From: an uncultured Oscillospiraceae bacterium
GTDB taxonomy: Bacteria > Bacillota > Clostridia > Oscillospirales > Oscillospiraceae
Reading direction: 5' to 3'
Assembly: GCA_934593275.1 (NCBI GenBank)
Contig: CAKTQE010000007.1
Span: 1 to 64,000, forward strand
DNA: 64,000 bases
The notes beneath the pieces were generated by a model. That model searched no databases, was not told where the DNA came from, and was given only the letters and a program-made list of their open reading frames with translations. Made by a program: the position numbers and the translations under genes. Every line of letters starts with the position of its first letter. The stretch's first letter is position 1. This document shows positions 36,101 through 45,359 of this stretch, piece after piece.

Positions 36101-36261
36101 GGAAACTCTGAATAAATCGTCTGCGGCTGAGCGGCGAATCTTTTGCTCCCAGGCTGCGCTTCTAAAAGTGGGAAATACACAAAGTATTCCTCCACTTTTA
36201 GAATCTTGCCTGGAACCAAAATCTTTCGCCGTCAGCTCTTGCCGATTTAATCAGAGCTTCC
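36101..36261 (+). mobile_element. 161-bp MITE, full copy 2
   Basis: The same terminal repeats as the copy at 24339, with GGAAACTCTGAATAAATCG at the left. The inner inverted repeat is TTCTAAAAGTGGGAAATAC against GTATTCCTCCACTTTTAGAA. The centre sequence differs from copy 1 but pairing is kept, so the structure is conserved. It lies inside the pot operon leader, 29 bases before potA. Confidence 0.85.
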
Positions 36262-36290
36262 TTAAACACAAAAAGAAACGGGGGAGGATA

Positions 36291-37412
36291 ATGTCCAAGG
36301 AACTCATCAGGCTCCGGGATCTTACCATGGAGTTCGACGGGGAGCGCATTCTCGACGGCATCAATCTTTACATCAACGATCACGAATTCTTAACATTGCT
36401 AGGCCCCTCCGGCTGCGGCAAAACCACCACGCTGCGAATTATCGGCGGCTTTTTAACGCCTACATCCGGCACGGTGACATTTGACGGAAAGACGATCAAT
36501 GATGTACCGCCTTACAAGCGGCAGATCAACACGGTTTTTCAGCGATATGCGTTGTTCCCACACCTGGATGTTTATGACAACGTGGCCTTTGGTCTTAAAA
36601 TCCATAAGGTTCCCAAAGCGGAGATCGACCAGCGGGTGCGGGAAATGCTGGAAATCGTCAGTCTCAAGGGTTATGAAAACCGGCGAATAGACGCCCTCTC
36701 CGGCGGCCAGCAGCAGCGTGTGGCCATTGCCCGCGCTCTGGTGAATCGCCCCAAGGTTTTGCTCTTGGATGAGCCGTTGGGTGCATTGGACCTGCGACTG
36801 CGCAAAGATATGCAGAACGAGCTTAAGCGCATTCAGCAGGCCATGGGCATTACCTTTATTTATGTGACCCACGATCAGGAGGAAGCACTGTCCATGTCCG
36901 ATACCATTGTGGTCATGGACAAGGGCCGTATCCAGCAGATCGGCAAACCCGAGGATATTTATAACGAGCCTAAAAACGCCTTCGTGGCAGACTTCATCGG
37001 AGAAAGTAACATTCTCGACGGTGTCATGCTGGAAGATTTCCGAGTGCGGTTCTTTGGCCGGACCTTTATCTGCGTGGACAAGGGCTTCCAGAAAGACGAA
37101 CCTGTGGACGTGGTCATCCGTCCCGAGGATATTGACATCGTTCCTGTGGACCAGGGCCATCTGGTGGGTACGGTGACCAGTGTCACATTCAAGGGCCTGA
37201 ACTATGACATCATCGTAGAATTCAAGGGCTTTAAGTGGCTGATTCAAACCACCGATTTCCATGCGGTGGGTTCTACCATCGGCATTCGGCTGAACCCGGA
37301 GGATATTCACATCATGCACAAGAGTGAATACTCCGGCATGTTTGGAGACTACAGCTCCTACTCCGCGGAGTATGACGAGCTGACGGAGGATGCCGGGAAT
37401 GAAGAAGACTAA
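36291..37412 (+). CDS. potA: Spermidine/putrescine ABC transporter ATPase PotA
   Basis: A 373-residue ABC ATPase. Walker A is [12 protein letters not shown] near residue 38, the signature [15 protein letters not shown] near 136, Walker [13 protein letters not shown] near 156 and the H-loop YVTHDQEEA near 190. The C-terminal 130 residues hold a TOBE-type regulatory domain. With the next three genes it forms a polyamine importer. The start at 36291 has GGGGAGG upstream; the in-frame region before it is the MITE. It overlaps potB by 14 bases. Confidence 0.92.
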   Translation: MSKELIRLRDLTMEFDGERILDGINLYINDHEFLTLLGPSGCGKTTTLRIIGGFLTPTSGTVTFDGKTINDVPPYKRQINTVFQRYALFPHLDVYDNVAFGLKIHKVPKAEIDQRVREMLEIVSLKGYENRRIDALSGGQQQRVAIARALVNRPKVLLLDEPLGALDLRLRKDMQNELKRIQQAMGITFIYVTHDQEEALSMSDTIVVMDKGRIQQIGKPEDIYNEPKNAFVADFIGESNILDGVMLEDFRVRFFGRTFICVDKGFQKDEPVDVVIRPEDIDIVPVDQGHLVGTVTSVTFKGLNYDIIVEFKGFKWLIQTTDFHAVGSTIGIRLNPEDIHIMHKSEYSGMFGDYSSYSAEYDELTEDAGNEED

Positions 37413-38223
37413 GTCCCTGCTGCTCAGCACCCCTTATCTTGTGTGGATGGTGGTGTTTACCCTGATCCCTCTGGGGGTGGTGGCTTACTACGCCCTGACA
37501 GACCCGGCCACCGGGGCATTCTCCCTGGGAAACATCCATAACCTGGGCATGTATATGCCGGTGCTGTGGAAGTCCATTGTCTACTCCCTGGTGTCGGCTC
37601 TCATCTGCCTTGTGCTGGGCTATCCCGTGGCCTACTTCATTGCCCACTGCGGCCACACCACCCAGAAGTTTCTGTACATGCTGGTGATGCTGCCCATGTG
37701 CATGAGCTTCTTGCTGCGGACCCTGGCTTGGGTGGGGCTGTTGCAGGATACGGGTATTATCAATTCGTTTCTGGTGCGGCTGGGTCTTCCCCGGCTGACC
37801 CTCATCCGTACCCCGGCGGCGGTGGTGCTGGGCATGGTGTATAACTATCTGCCCTATATGATTCTGCCCCTCTACGCCACAATTCTGAAAATTGACCGGC
37901 GGCTGATTGAGGCGGCGGAGGACCTGGGCTGCACCCCCAGCCAGACGTTCTGCCGGGTGATCCTGCCGCTCAGCATGCCCGGTATTCTCTCCGGCGTGAC
38001 CATGGTCTTTGTACCGGCGGTGTCCACGTTCTATATTTCCCAAAAGCTGGGCGGCACCGACACGGTGCTGATCGGTGACGTGATCGAACGCCAGTTCAAG
38101 CAGGGCAACAACCCCAACCTGGGCGCAGCCCTCAGCCTGGTGCTGATGCTGCTGGTCTTTGTATGCACCGGCATTATGAACCGCTTTGGCGGTGACGAGG
38201 CGGAAGGCGGTGTGGTGGTATGA
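37399..38223 (+). CDS. potB: Spermidine/putrescine ABC permease PotB
   Basis: A 274-residue permease with six predicted helices and the EAA loop [20 protein letters not shown] near residue 173. An ATG at 37390 abuts the GGAGG at 37385-37389, so the ATG at 37399 (nine-base spacer) is chosen. It overlaps potA by 14 bases and potC by four (ATGA), which indicates coupled translation. Confidence 0.92.
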   Translation: MKKTKSLLLSTPYLVWMVVFTLIPLGVVAYYALTDPATGAFSLGNIHNLGMYMPVLWKSIVYSLVSALICLVLGYPVAYFIAHCGHTTQKFLYMLVMLPMCMSFLLRTLAWVGLLQDTGIINSFLVRLGLPRLTLIRTPAAVVLGMVYNYLPYMILPLYATILKIDRRLIEAAEDLGCTPSQTFCRVILPLSMPGILSGVTMVFVPAVSTFYISQKLGGTDTVLIGDVIERQFKQGNNPNLGAALSLVLMLLVFVCTGIMNRFGGDEAEGGVVV

Positions 38224-39032
38224 AAAGAGCCAACCGGATCATGACGGTCCTGATTTTCATTTTCCTCTATATCCCCATGGCGGTGCTGGTGGTGGCCTCC
38301 TTTAATACCGGCAAGGACATTACCCAGTTCCAGGGCTTTACCCTGAGCCAGTACCAGCGGCTGTTCCAGGACCGGAGCCTATTAAAGCTTCTGGGAAACT
38401 CCCTGTTTGTGTCCATTCTGGCCAGCCTCATTGCCACCGTTTTCGGCACCGTTTCCGCCGTGGGTATTCACAATCTGAATCCCAAAATGCGGAAAGTGGC
38501 CATGACCCTGACGGACATCCCCATGACAAACCCGGACATCGTTACCGGTGTGTCTTTGAGTTTGCTGTTCGTCTTTGTAGGTACGAAGATGCTGGGCCAG
38601 CGGAACAGCCTGACCTTCTGGACGCTGCTCATTGCCCACGTGACTTTTAACCTACCCTACGTGATTTTAAACGTCATGCCCAAGCTCAAGCAGATGGATG
38701 CCTCCCTGACGGATGCGGCCATGGACTTGGGCTGCACCCCCTGGCAGGCCTTTTACCGGGTGACCCTCCATGAGATCATGCCGGGCGTGGCCTCCGGTGC
38801 CATCATGGCCTTTACCATGAGTCTGGATGATTTCGTCATCAGCTACTTTGTGACGGGCCTGGATTTTGTCACCCTGCCTGTGGAAATCTATTCCTACACC
38901 AAAAAGCCCATCCAGCCCAAAATCTACGCCATGTTCACCCTGCTGTTCCTGCTGATTTTCCTGCTGATGACCGCCATGAACCTGATGCAGCTGGCGGCTG
39001 ACCGGAAAAAGGTGGCCAGCCGGGGCAAGTAA
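38220..39032 (+). CDS. potC: Spermidine/putrescine ABC permease PotC
   Basis: A 270-residue permease with six predicted helices. The EAA loop is DAAMDLGCTPWQAFYRVTLH near residue 162, and the following MAFTMSLDDFVISYFVTG is characteristic of PotC. It completes the polyamine channel with PotB. Four-base overlap with potB. Confidence 0.92.
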   Translation: MKRANRIMTVLIFIFLYIPMAVLVVASFNTGKDITQFQGFTLSQYQRLFQDRSLLKLLGNSLFVSILASLIATVFGTVSAVGIHNLNPKMRKVAMTLTDIPMTNPDIVTGVSLSLLFVFVGTKMLGQRNSLTFWTLLIAHVTFNLPYVILNVMPKLKQMDASLTDAAMDLGCTPWQAFYRVTLHEIMPGVASGAIMAFTMSLDDFVISYFVTGLDFVTLPVEIYSYTKKPIQPKIYAMFTLLFLLIFLLMTAMNLMQLAADRKKVASRGK

Positions 39033-39078
39033 AAACCAAATCAACCAACTACTACTGATAAAAATGGAGAAAAAGTCT

Positions 39079-40149
39079 ATGAAAAAGTTTATTTCCGCCT
39101 TCCTTGTCCTGACCCTTGTCGCTTGCCTGTTTGCAGGCTGCGGCAAGTCTGAAGATGTGACCGTTATCAATGTTTACAACTGGGGCCAGTATATTTCCGA
39201 GGGAGATGACGGCTCCATCGATGTGATTGCCGAGTTCGAGAAGAAGTACCCCAACATCAAGGTCCAGTACTCCACCTATGATTCCAACGAGACCATGTAT
39301 GCCAAGCTGAAAAACGGCGGCATCACCGTGGACGTGGTGTTCCCCTCCGACTATATGATCGGACGGATGCGCCAGGAGGGAATGCTCTTGGAGCTGAACT
39401 ACGACAACATCCCCAACGCCCAGTATATTGACGATGCTTACCGTGGCCTGGCCTTTGACCCGGAGAACAAGTTCTCCGTACCCTACACCTGGGGTACCGT
39501 GGGCATCATCTACAACAGCAAGTACGTCAAGGAAGAGGACGTTACCGGTTGGGAATTGCTGTGGAACCCCAGCTACGCCGGGAAAATCCTGATGTTCGAC
39601 AACTCCCGGGATGCTTTCGGCATTGCCCAGTATCTGCTGGGTTACAGTGTCAACTCCACGGATTCCGCCGAGCTCCAGGCCTGTGCCGACAAGCTGGCCG
39701 AGCAAAAGCCCGTGGTACAGCAGTACGTCATGGACCAGATTTTTGACGCCATGGAAAACGAGGAGGCCTGGATCGCCCCCTACTACGCCGGTGACTACCT
39801 GACCATGGTAGAGGAAAACCCGGACCTGCGGTTCTTCCGTCCCGCGGACCAGGGCTACAACATCTTTGTAGACGGCATCTGCATCCCCACCTGCGCCAAG
39901 GAAAAGGAAGCCGCCGAGACCTTCATCAACTTCCTGATTGACCCGGAGATCTGCGCCCAGAACCTGGACTTCCTGGGCTACAGCGTACCGGAAACCGAGG
40001 CCAAGCAGTACCTGGATGCGGACCTGGTTGCCAACGAGGTTGCCTACCCCTCCCAGGAGGAACTGCGCAACGCCACCTCCTTTGACTTCCTGCCGGAGGA
40101 GACCTCCCGGGAAATGGAAAGCCTGTTTATGACCGTCCGGAACGGCTAA
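39079..40149 (+). CDS. potD: Spermidine/putrescine-binding lipoprotein PotD
   Basis: A 356-residue binding protein. The signal peptide ends in a lipobox at Cys21 (LFAGCGK). The mature part begins with VTVINVYNWGQYI, the characteristic PotD/PotF opening, and has DVVFPSDYMIGRM near residue 92 and VPYTWGTVGIIYN near 137 in the polyamine-binding cleft. The start at 39079 has GGAG eight bases ahead; an ATG at 39064 lies before that site. It captures polyamines for PotABC. Last gene of the operon. Confidence 0.92.
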   Translation: MKKFISAFLVLTLVACLFAGCGKSEDVTVINVYNWGQYISEGDDGSIDVIAEFEKKYPNIKVQYSTYDSNETMYAKLKNGGITVDVVFPSDYMIGRMRQEGMLLELNYDNIPNAQYIDDAYRGLAFDPENKFSVPYTWGTVGIIYNSKYVKEEDVTGWELLWNPSYAGKILMFDNSRDAFGIAQYLLGYSVNSTDSAELQACADKLAEQKPVVQQYVMDQIFDAMENEEAWIAPYYAGDYLTMVEENPDLRFFRPADQGYNIFVDGICIPTCAKEKEAAETFINFLIDPEICAQNLDFLGYSVPETEAKQYLDADLVANEVAYPSQEELRNATSFDFLPEETSREMESLFMTVRNG

Positions 40150-40159
40150 ACAAAAATAG

Positions 40160-40203
40160 AAACAGACCGCTTTTGGAGTTTTCCAAATGCGGTCTGTTTT
40201 TTT
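40160..40203. terminator. Terminator between potD and the FmdE gene
   Basis: An 11-bp outer stem AAACAGACCGC/GCGGTCTGTTT and an inner TTTGGA/TCCAAA stem. T runs occur on both sides, so it can serve both convergent genes. Confidence 0.88.
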
Positions 40204-40213
40204 AACAGATGGG

Positions 40214-40744
40214 TTATACGTTGAACCGGTCGTAGCTGTCGTAGCAGTCCAGGCAGAGCTTTTTGCCGCCGGCCAGGCGGATCCAGTTGGCACCGGTGGT
40301 CTCGCCGCAGCAGTCGCAGACGTAGGAGTCAAAGAGTCGGGCATGTTCCGGAAGCTGGAGTTTCGGCTCACTCACGGTGAATAGTTCCTCGTTGGAACAC
40401 TGGTGGTAGTATTCAAAGGATTCCTCCCGGCTCATGTCCCGGGGCCTGGGGTTCAGCATCAGCCGAACGGCTTTGCCGGTTTTTCGGTTGTAGAAGCTGA
40501 ATGCCTGTTTGCCCCGCATGTGAAACAGCAGATTGCCCTTGCCCACGCTGCACCCCAGAATGGCCTGAATGGCATCCACGCCGCAGGCATCATTTTCCGT
40601 GATGCACACCACCTGCTCGTCCTGGGAGAAGGTCAGTTCCAGCAGATCTATGGCGTACAGTGCCGCCCGATAGCCAATGGTGAGGCCAGGACACACATGG
40701 CCGTGAAAGGCCGCGGCTTTTTCCCAGAGTTGTTGTTTATCCAT
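40214..40744 (-). CDS. FmdE-family protein with C-terminal zinc ribbon
   Basis: A 176-residue protein. The N-terminal FmdE domain has FHGHVCPGLTIGYRAALYAI near residue 13 and ENDACGVDAIQAILGCSVGKG near 50, whose His and Cys residues could bind a metal or metal cofactor. Residues 140-170 form a zinc ribbon with CDCCGETTG and CLDCYD. FmdE was named from methanogen formylmethanofuran dehydrogenase operons, but in bacteria it often lies beside metal or corrinoid-type ABC transporters, as here. It follows the ABC ATPase by 12 bases. A metal-cofactor handling role is inferred. Confidence 0.82.
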   Translation of the reverse strand: MDKQQLWEKAAAFHGHVCPGLTIGYRAALYAIDLLELTFSQDEQVVCITENDACGVDAIQAILGCSVGKGNLLFHMRGKQAFSFYNRKTGKAVRLMLNPRPRDMSREESFEYYHQCSNEELFTVSEPKLQLPEHARLFDSYVCDCCGETTGANWIRLAGGKKLCLDCYDSYDRFNV

Positions 40745-40756
40745 AGGTAATTCTCC

Positions 40757-41506
40757 TTATTCAATAATAGCAAATTTCTTGCCTTGGTGGGTGATGATGC
40801 TGGCATCAATGCCGTAAACATCCCGGAGGGACTGCTGGGTGATGATGGACTGGTCGCCGTAGTCGTAAACCAGCCCGTCCTTGACGAACAGGAACTGGTT
40901 GCAGTACCGCAGAGCCAGATTCAGATCGTGGATGACCACCAGCACGGTAATGCCATGCTCCTGGGCCATTTCCCGGACCAGCTTCATCATTTCGTACTGA
41001 TTTCGGGGGTCAAGGTTGCTGGTCGGTTCGTCCAGCAGGAGAATTTTGGGCTGCTGCACAAAGGCCCGGGCCAGCATGACTTTCTGGGCTTCGCCGCCGC
41101 TGAGTTCATTGATGTAGCGAAGCTTGAAATCCGCCATGCCGATGCGCTCCAGCATTTCATCGCACAGATCATAGTCTGCCTTTACAAGGCCCCATTTCAT
41201 ATAGGGCTTTCGGCCCAGAAGCACCGCGTCATAGACGGTGGTCTGGCTCATTTCATTTTTCTGGGCCACATAGGCAATGGTCCGGGCGGTTTCCTGACGG
41301 CTCATCTGGAAAACATTGGCTCCGTCTACCAGGACAGAACCGCTATTGGGTTTGTGGATTTTGTTCAGACAGGTGATCAGGGTGGATTTTCCCGCGCCGT
41401 TGTTGCCCAGAATGCCCACACAGTCACCGGGCTGGGCGGTGAAAGAGATGTCCTTGAGGACCTGGTGCTTGCCGTAGGCATAGGAAAGGTGTTGCAGCTC
41501 GATCAT
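40757..41506 (-). CDS. FecE/BtuD-type ABC transporter ATPase
   Basis: A 249-residue ATPase. Walker A is GNNGAGKSTLITCL near residue 34, the signature LSGGEAQKVMLARA near 134, Walker B KILLLDEPTSNLD near 154 and the H-loop VIHDLN near 189. It powers the FecCD-type permease encoded just upstream, with which it overlaps by four bases. The family imports iron siderophores, heme, cobalamin or oxyanions. Confidence 0.9.
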   Translation of the reverse strand: MIELQHLSYAYGKHQVLKDISFTAQPGDCVGILGNNGAGKSTLITCLNKIHKPNSGSVLVDGANVFQMSRQETARTIAYVAQKNEMSQTTVYDAVLLGRKPYMKWGLVKADYDLCDEMLERIGMADFKLRYINELSGGEAQKVMLARAFVQQPKILLLDEPTSNLDPRNQYEMMKLVREMAQEHGITVLVVIHDLNLALRYCNQFLFVKDGLVYDYGDQSIITQQSLRDVYGIDASIITHQGKKFAIIE

Positions 41507-42585
41507 CTCTCGCCCCTCCTTTTGAAAATCATGTACAGGAACATGGGCGCGCCCAGGAAAGAGGTCAGGGCACCGATGGGTAGGATGCTGGGCGATACCA
41601 CAATGCGGGAGGCCAGTTCCGACAGCACCAGGATCACGGAACCCATAAGGGCCGAGGCGGGGATCAGGAACCGGTGGTCATTGCCTACGAATTTGCGAAC
41701 CATGTGGGGGGCCACCAGGCCGATAAAGCTGATGCAGCCTACAAAGGCGGTGGAGACCGCTGCCATCAAAGAGCAGAAAGCCATGCTCACCAGGGTCAGC
41801 CGGTCTACGGGAACGCCCAGGCTTTTGGCGGTATCCGGCCCGCTTTCCATGGCGTTAAAGTTCCAGCGATTCCCCAGAAAGTACAGCAGAGACACCAGTG
41901 TGATGACAAAAATCAGCCCGATCTCCCGCCAGCTGGCCCGGCCCAGGTCACCAAAGGTCCAGTATACCACCGAGGCGACTTTCACGTCATCGGCAAAATA
42001 CTGCACAATGGTGGTGCCGCTGCTGAACAGAGAACTAAGGGCCACACCGGCCAATACCATGGTGGCCGGGGTAACTTTGGCGATCCGGGACAGGCCCAGA
42101 ATGATCACGGTGGTGAGAAAGCCTCCGGCAAAGGCGCAGAGGGTGACCATATAGGGGTTGGTAATGGACACCGCCGCCGCGGCAGAGGTGCTGGAATTCA
42201 CTTGCGCTCCCGCGTCAAGGCACACAATGGCAAAGGCCGCACCAAAGGAGGCACCCTGAGAAACGCCCAGGGTGGAGGAGGAGGCCAGGGGATTGCGCAG
42301 GACGTTCTGCATAATGCAGCCCGCCAGGGCCAGTGCCGCCCCTACCACCACACCGGTGACGATGCGGGGCATACGGATATTCCAGACAATGGTGGCTGCC
42401 TTTTTGGTGCCGCGGCCTACCAGTGCCGCCAGAATTTCCCCCACGGTCAGACCGGAGGAGCCAACGGAGATGGAAACCACCATGCACACCGCCAGAATCA
42501 CCACCAGGGCAAGAAGCACCAGCCATTTTTTTAGAATGTATCCACGGTAGGAATTTTTCAATTCCAGGTCGTTACGTTTGTCCAT
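41503..42585 (-). CDS. FecCD-type ABC transporter permease
   Basis: A 360-residue permease with about ten helices. Family marks are the MPRIVTGVVVGAALALAGCI segment near residue 74, NPLASSSTLGVSQGASFG near 97 and the ATPase-docking GCISFIGLVAPHMVRKFVG near 280. It forms a homodimer with the binding protein encoded eight bases upstream. Substrate class as for its ATPase. Confidence 0.92.
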   Translation of the reverse strand: MDKRNDLELKNSYRGYILKKWLVLLALVVILAVCMVVSISVGSSGLTVGEILAALVGRGTKKAATIVWNIRMPRIVTGVVVGAALALAGCIMQNVLRNPLASSSTLGVSQGASFGAAFAIVCLDAGAQVNSSTSAAAAVSITNPYMVTLCAFAGGFLTTVIILGLSRIAKVTPATMVLAGVALSSLFSSGTTIVQYFADDVKVASVVYWTFGDLGRASWREIGLIFVITLVSLLYFLGNRWNFNAMESGPDTAKSLGVPVDRLTLVSMAFCSLMAAVSTAFVGCISFIGLVAPHMVRKFVGNDHRFLIPASALMGSVILVLSELASRIVVSPSILPIGALTSFLGAPMFLYMIFKRRGER

Positions 42586-42593
42586 GGCCTGCC

Positions 42594-43763
42594 TTATGCG
42601 CCCAGGGTCAGCTTGCCGTAGTAAAGGCCGTCGGCTTCCATGTCGTCAAAGAAAGCGGTACCCAGGAACTCCTCCATGATTTCCGTACTCTTGGTCTTCA
42701 TGTCGATGTCCGCAAACTGCTGGGGATACAGCACCTTTCCCGCAAAATAGGCGTTCATAATGCAGTAGGTGATGTTGGTGGAGTAGTTGTTGAAAGAGGG
42801 CATGGTGTAAACCTCGCCTTTCTGAACGGCGGTGAGGGCGTTAAAGAAGTCGGGGTTGGCCTTGTATTCCTCGTTGACCAGGTTCATGTTGCCCGGATCC
42901 AGGAAAATCACATCCGGATCCCACTCGACTACCTTTTCCAAATCCACTTCAAAGGCCGCACGCTCGCCGGTTTCATCGGCCACATTCTTGGCATCAATGG
43001 CCAGGAACGGGCCAAAGTTTGCGTAGGTACCCGCAAAGCCGTGGGCACCGGAGAAAGTGACCGCACCGGTATAAACAGAGGGCTTGTCCTCCTCCGCAAC
43101 ACCGGAGGAGCGTTCTTTCAGGTCTGCCTTGCAGGAGTCAATGTAGGACAGCAACTCCTCGCACCGCTCCTGGGTGCCGGTGAGTTCCGCAGTGAGCCGC
43201 AGGGCAGCGTACCAGTTTTCGTCAATGAAGTTGGAGCTGGGGGTGCGGATGCTGACCACGGGAATGCCGGTTTCGTTTTGCAGCTGCTCGGCGGCCTCCT
43301 GAACAAAGCAGGTCAAAATCACGTCGGGCATGACTTTCAGAATTTCTTCGGGGTAGGCGGTATAAGCCGTGCCGCCGCCCTTGCCAATGGAGGGCAGGTC
43401 CTTGAAAATGGCATAGTTGGCGTGGGCATAGTCCCTCTTGGTGGAGGTTTCGTAGTTCTTGTCGGTGTCCTCAACGCCCACCATCAGGTCGGTGGCGTTC
43501 AGGTAGGAAACCATACGCAGGGCGTTGCTGCCGTTGCAGATGATGGTGTTGATTTTGGTGGGGATCTCCACCTGACGGCCCAGCATGTCGGTGATGATGC
43601 GGGTGTCAGATGCAGGGGCTTCCGTCTGGGTGTTTTCTGTGGCGGGAGCCTGGGTAGCGGGGGCTTCCGTAGCCGGGGCGGCGGGGGTGCTGCCACAGGC
43701 GCACAGGCTCAGAAGCATGGCGGCCAGAAGCAACAGGGCAGTGATCTTATTCGTCTTTTTCAT
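42594..43763 (-). CDS. FecB/BtuF-type metal-complex binding lipoprotein
   Basis: A 389-residue cluster A-II binding protein. The signal peptide ends in a Cys-rich lipobox (SLCACGS, Cys23), followed by an Ala/Pro/Thr linker to residue 50. The mature domain starts TRIITDMLGRQVEIPTKINT, the typical opening of periplasmic binding proteins for iron complexes and cobalamin. No ligand is readable. It sits between a methyltransferase gene and the permease gene. Confidence 0.88.
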   Translation of the reverse strand: MKKTNKITALLLLAAMLLSLCACGSTPAAPATEAPATQAPATENTQTEAPASDTRIITDMLGRQVEIPTKINTIICNGSNALRMVSYLNATDLMVGVEDTDKNYETSTKRDYAHANYAIFKDLPSIGKGGGTAYTAYPEEILKVMPDVILTCFVQEAAEQLQNETGIPVVSIRTPSSNFIDENWYAALRLTAELTGTQERCEELLSYIDSCKADLKERSSGVAEEDKPSVYTGAVTFSGAHGFAGTYANFGPFLAIDAKNVADETGERAAFEVDLEKVVEWDPDVIFLDPGNMNLVNEEYKANPDFFNALTAVQKGEVYTMPSFNNYSTNITYCIMNAYFAGKVLYPQQFADIDMKTKSTEIMEEFLGTAFFDDMEADGLYYGKLTLGA

Positions 43764-43782
43764 TTCTCGTTTCCTTTCTTTA

Positions 43783-44598
43783 TTACACTACAGTCCATAT
43801 CATGGTGACACGGGTGGTAGTTGTATACTCTTGTACCATGCCCTCCTGGGCCTGAGCGGTCACATAGTCCCGAATCAGCGTCCGTTCCTCTGGGGACAGC
43901 TCTTTTTCCAGCAACGCCCGGTCGGTACACCAGGCGATCATATCCTCGGTGGTCTTTCTGGGGGTCCAGGTTTCGTTGCGATAGAAAAGCCTGGGGCAGC
44001 AGTCGTGATACCACAGGTAGGTGAAAATCTGTGGCACCTCTCCCTGATATTGCTGGGCATCCCGTTGGATGCCCAGCAGCCGGAAAGCCTCGTCCATAAT
44101 TTTATTGGTTCGCCGTGTGGGCTTTTCCAGCATACAGAGGTTCCGGGAGCAGGCACACATTTTTTGGAAGGTGTCATAGCCGCAGATGGCCGGGGTCATG
44201 TGGGCGAATACAATGTCAAAAGCCCCACGAAAACCCAGGGCGTCAATATCCGCTTCCCGCCAGTTGATACACTGAAAATCCGTATTGGTAAGACCAAGAG
44301 CCTGACTGCGCTGCCCGGCGGCCTGGATCATGGCCGGGGAAATATCCACCCCCACCGCTTCCTGAACCTTTGGGGCCAGGGCCATGGAGTAAATACCGGA
44401 GCCACAGCCAATATCCAGGGTCCGTAGGTTGGATGTAAGAGGCAAGGCCCGGCCCATCTCCCGGAGAAAGGGGTCATCTTCCAAAGAGGGAATGGGCAGC
44501 TCCCCATAGTCCTTGGCAGCCCGATCCCAGATGCGGCGTTGGATCTCATTCTCCTCCGCCGTCTGCCGCTGCCAGGAGCGTTTTAGTTCTTCTAACAT
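43783..44598 (-). CDS. Class I SAM-dependent methyltransferase
   Basis: A 271-residue methyltransferase. Motif I is LRTLDIGCGSGIYSMALAPK near residue 58, motif II EAVGVDISPAMIQAA near 80, and FDIVFAHMTPAI near 128 holds the post-II region. It has no membrane part. It is the first gene of the five-gene unit methyltransferase - binding protein - permease - ATPase - FmdE, 19 bases before the lipoprotein gene. It could modify the imported compound or a metal-chelating partner; that is inference. AGGAA precedes the start. Confidence 0.88.
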   Translation of the reverse strand: MLEELKRSWQRQTAEENEIQRRIWDRAAKDYGELPIPSLEDDPFLREMGRALPLTSNLRTLDIGCGSGIYSMALAPKVQEAVGVDISPAMIQAAGQRSQALGLTNTDFQCINWREADIDALGFRGAFDIVFAHMTPAICGYDTFQKMCACSRNLCMLEKPTRRTNKIMDEAFRLLGIQRDAQQYQGEVPQIFTYLWYHDCCPRLFYRNETWTPRKTTEDMIAWCTDRALLEKELSPEERTLIRDYVTAQAQEGMVQEYTTTTRVTMIWTVV

Positions 44599-44639
44599 TT
44601 GTGTTCCTCCTACAAAACGTATGAAATAGGGAGTCTACC

Positions 44640-44830
44640 GTATATCGGGTCGTACCATTCCTCCCCGAAACGGAATCGGGGAATCTTCCAAAGTGGCAAG
44701 TTTTATCTTGCAGTGGTTCATTGACCCACGTGGTGGATTCCTCCACTCCGCTTACGCTCAAGGCCTGAATGACATGATGGGGAACGTTGATCCTCAAAAA
44801 ATTGTCAATTGTCCATTGTCAATTTTGCAT
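44640..44830. repeat. Small repeat island 5
   Basis: Parts of the long inverted unit (GAATCGGGGAATCTTCC at about 44680 and GTGGATTCCTCCACTCCGC at about 44732) are followed by a CAATTGTC array at 44801-44826. Orientation differs from islands 2 and 4. Confidence 0.75.
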
Positions 44831-44837
44831 AGATAGG

Positions 44838-45145
44838 AACTACCGCGCCCTAGCTACCAAGCCGTGCGCGGTAGTTTCTGCAAGAAAGGGGTGGACAAAA
44901 AGAAGAAGCGGGGGTGATGGTTTCATTATATCAACTTCCGTGCCATACCGGAAGCCCCCCGGGGGGATAGGGGGGGAGGGAAGCCCTGGGGGGTTAGGCC
45001 GCTAGCGGACGGGGAAATATGTACACGCTGCCCACTATTTTTATGTTTTCTGCCCAAAAAATCCGGATAAAATTCGGGAAGAACTCTTAAAAACTGTGAA
45101 ATACCACCAATTATAACCCCCATAGGGGGTTGCATCCCCAAAAGT
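44838..45145. other. Gene-free stretch with hairpin and a possible decayed toxin start
   Basis: An 11-bp stem AACTACCGCGC/GCGCGGTAGTT (44838-44876) without a good T run is followed by a GGGGGTG ribosome-like site at about 44911 and ATGGTTTCATTATATCAACT. That opens a 17-codon frame starting MVSLYQLP that ends in a G/C-only run. The ribosome site matches those of the small toxin genes in this window, but the peptide has no membrane helix, so it may be a relic. The rest shows nothing. Confidence 0.35.
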
Positions 45146-45146
45146 G

Positions 45147-45182
45147 CAAAAAAGGCATAGCCCCCTTGCGGTAGGCTATGCC
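45147..45182 (-). terminator. Terminator of the feo operon
   Basis: A 9-bp stem GGCATAGCC/GGCTATGCC followed by TTTTTT on the minus strand, downstream of the FeoB-associated gene. Confidence 0.88.
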
Positions 45183-45202
45183 AGCGGTTTTCAAAAAGAC
45201 GG

Positions 45203-45355
45203 TTATTTGGTTTTGTGGTCTTTGGGCGGTTTACGGCAGCTTTGGCACTGGCCGCAGCTGGCGCAGTCGCCGCAGCACCCGTTCCGGGGGCGGCGCAAAA
45301 CTGCGATGACGCCCAAGACGATCAGCCCCAGCAGGAGGGTGCTCTGCACATTCAT
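45203..45355 (-). CDS. FeoB-associated Cys-rich membrane protein
   Basis: A 50-residue protein found by reading the gap after feoB. Residues 1-20 are one membrane helix (MNVQSTLLLGLIVLGVIAVL), then RRPRNG and a cysteine cluster (CCGDCASCGQCQSC, six Cys) and a Lys-rich end. This is the plan of the small FeoB-associated proteins that accompany ferrous iron permeases in Firmicutes. It starts four bases after the feoB stop. A role as an iron relay or Feo assembly factor is inferred. Confidence 0.88.
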   Translation of the reverse strand: MNVQSTLLLGLIVLGVIAVLRRPRNGCCGDCASCGQCQSCRKPPKDHKTK

Positions 45356-45359
45356 AGGC

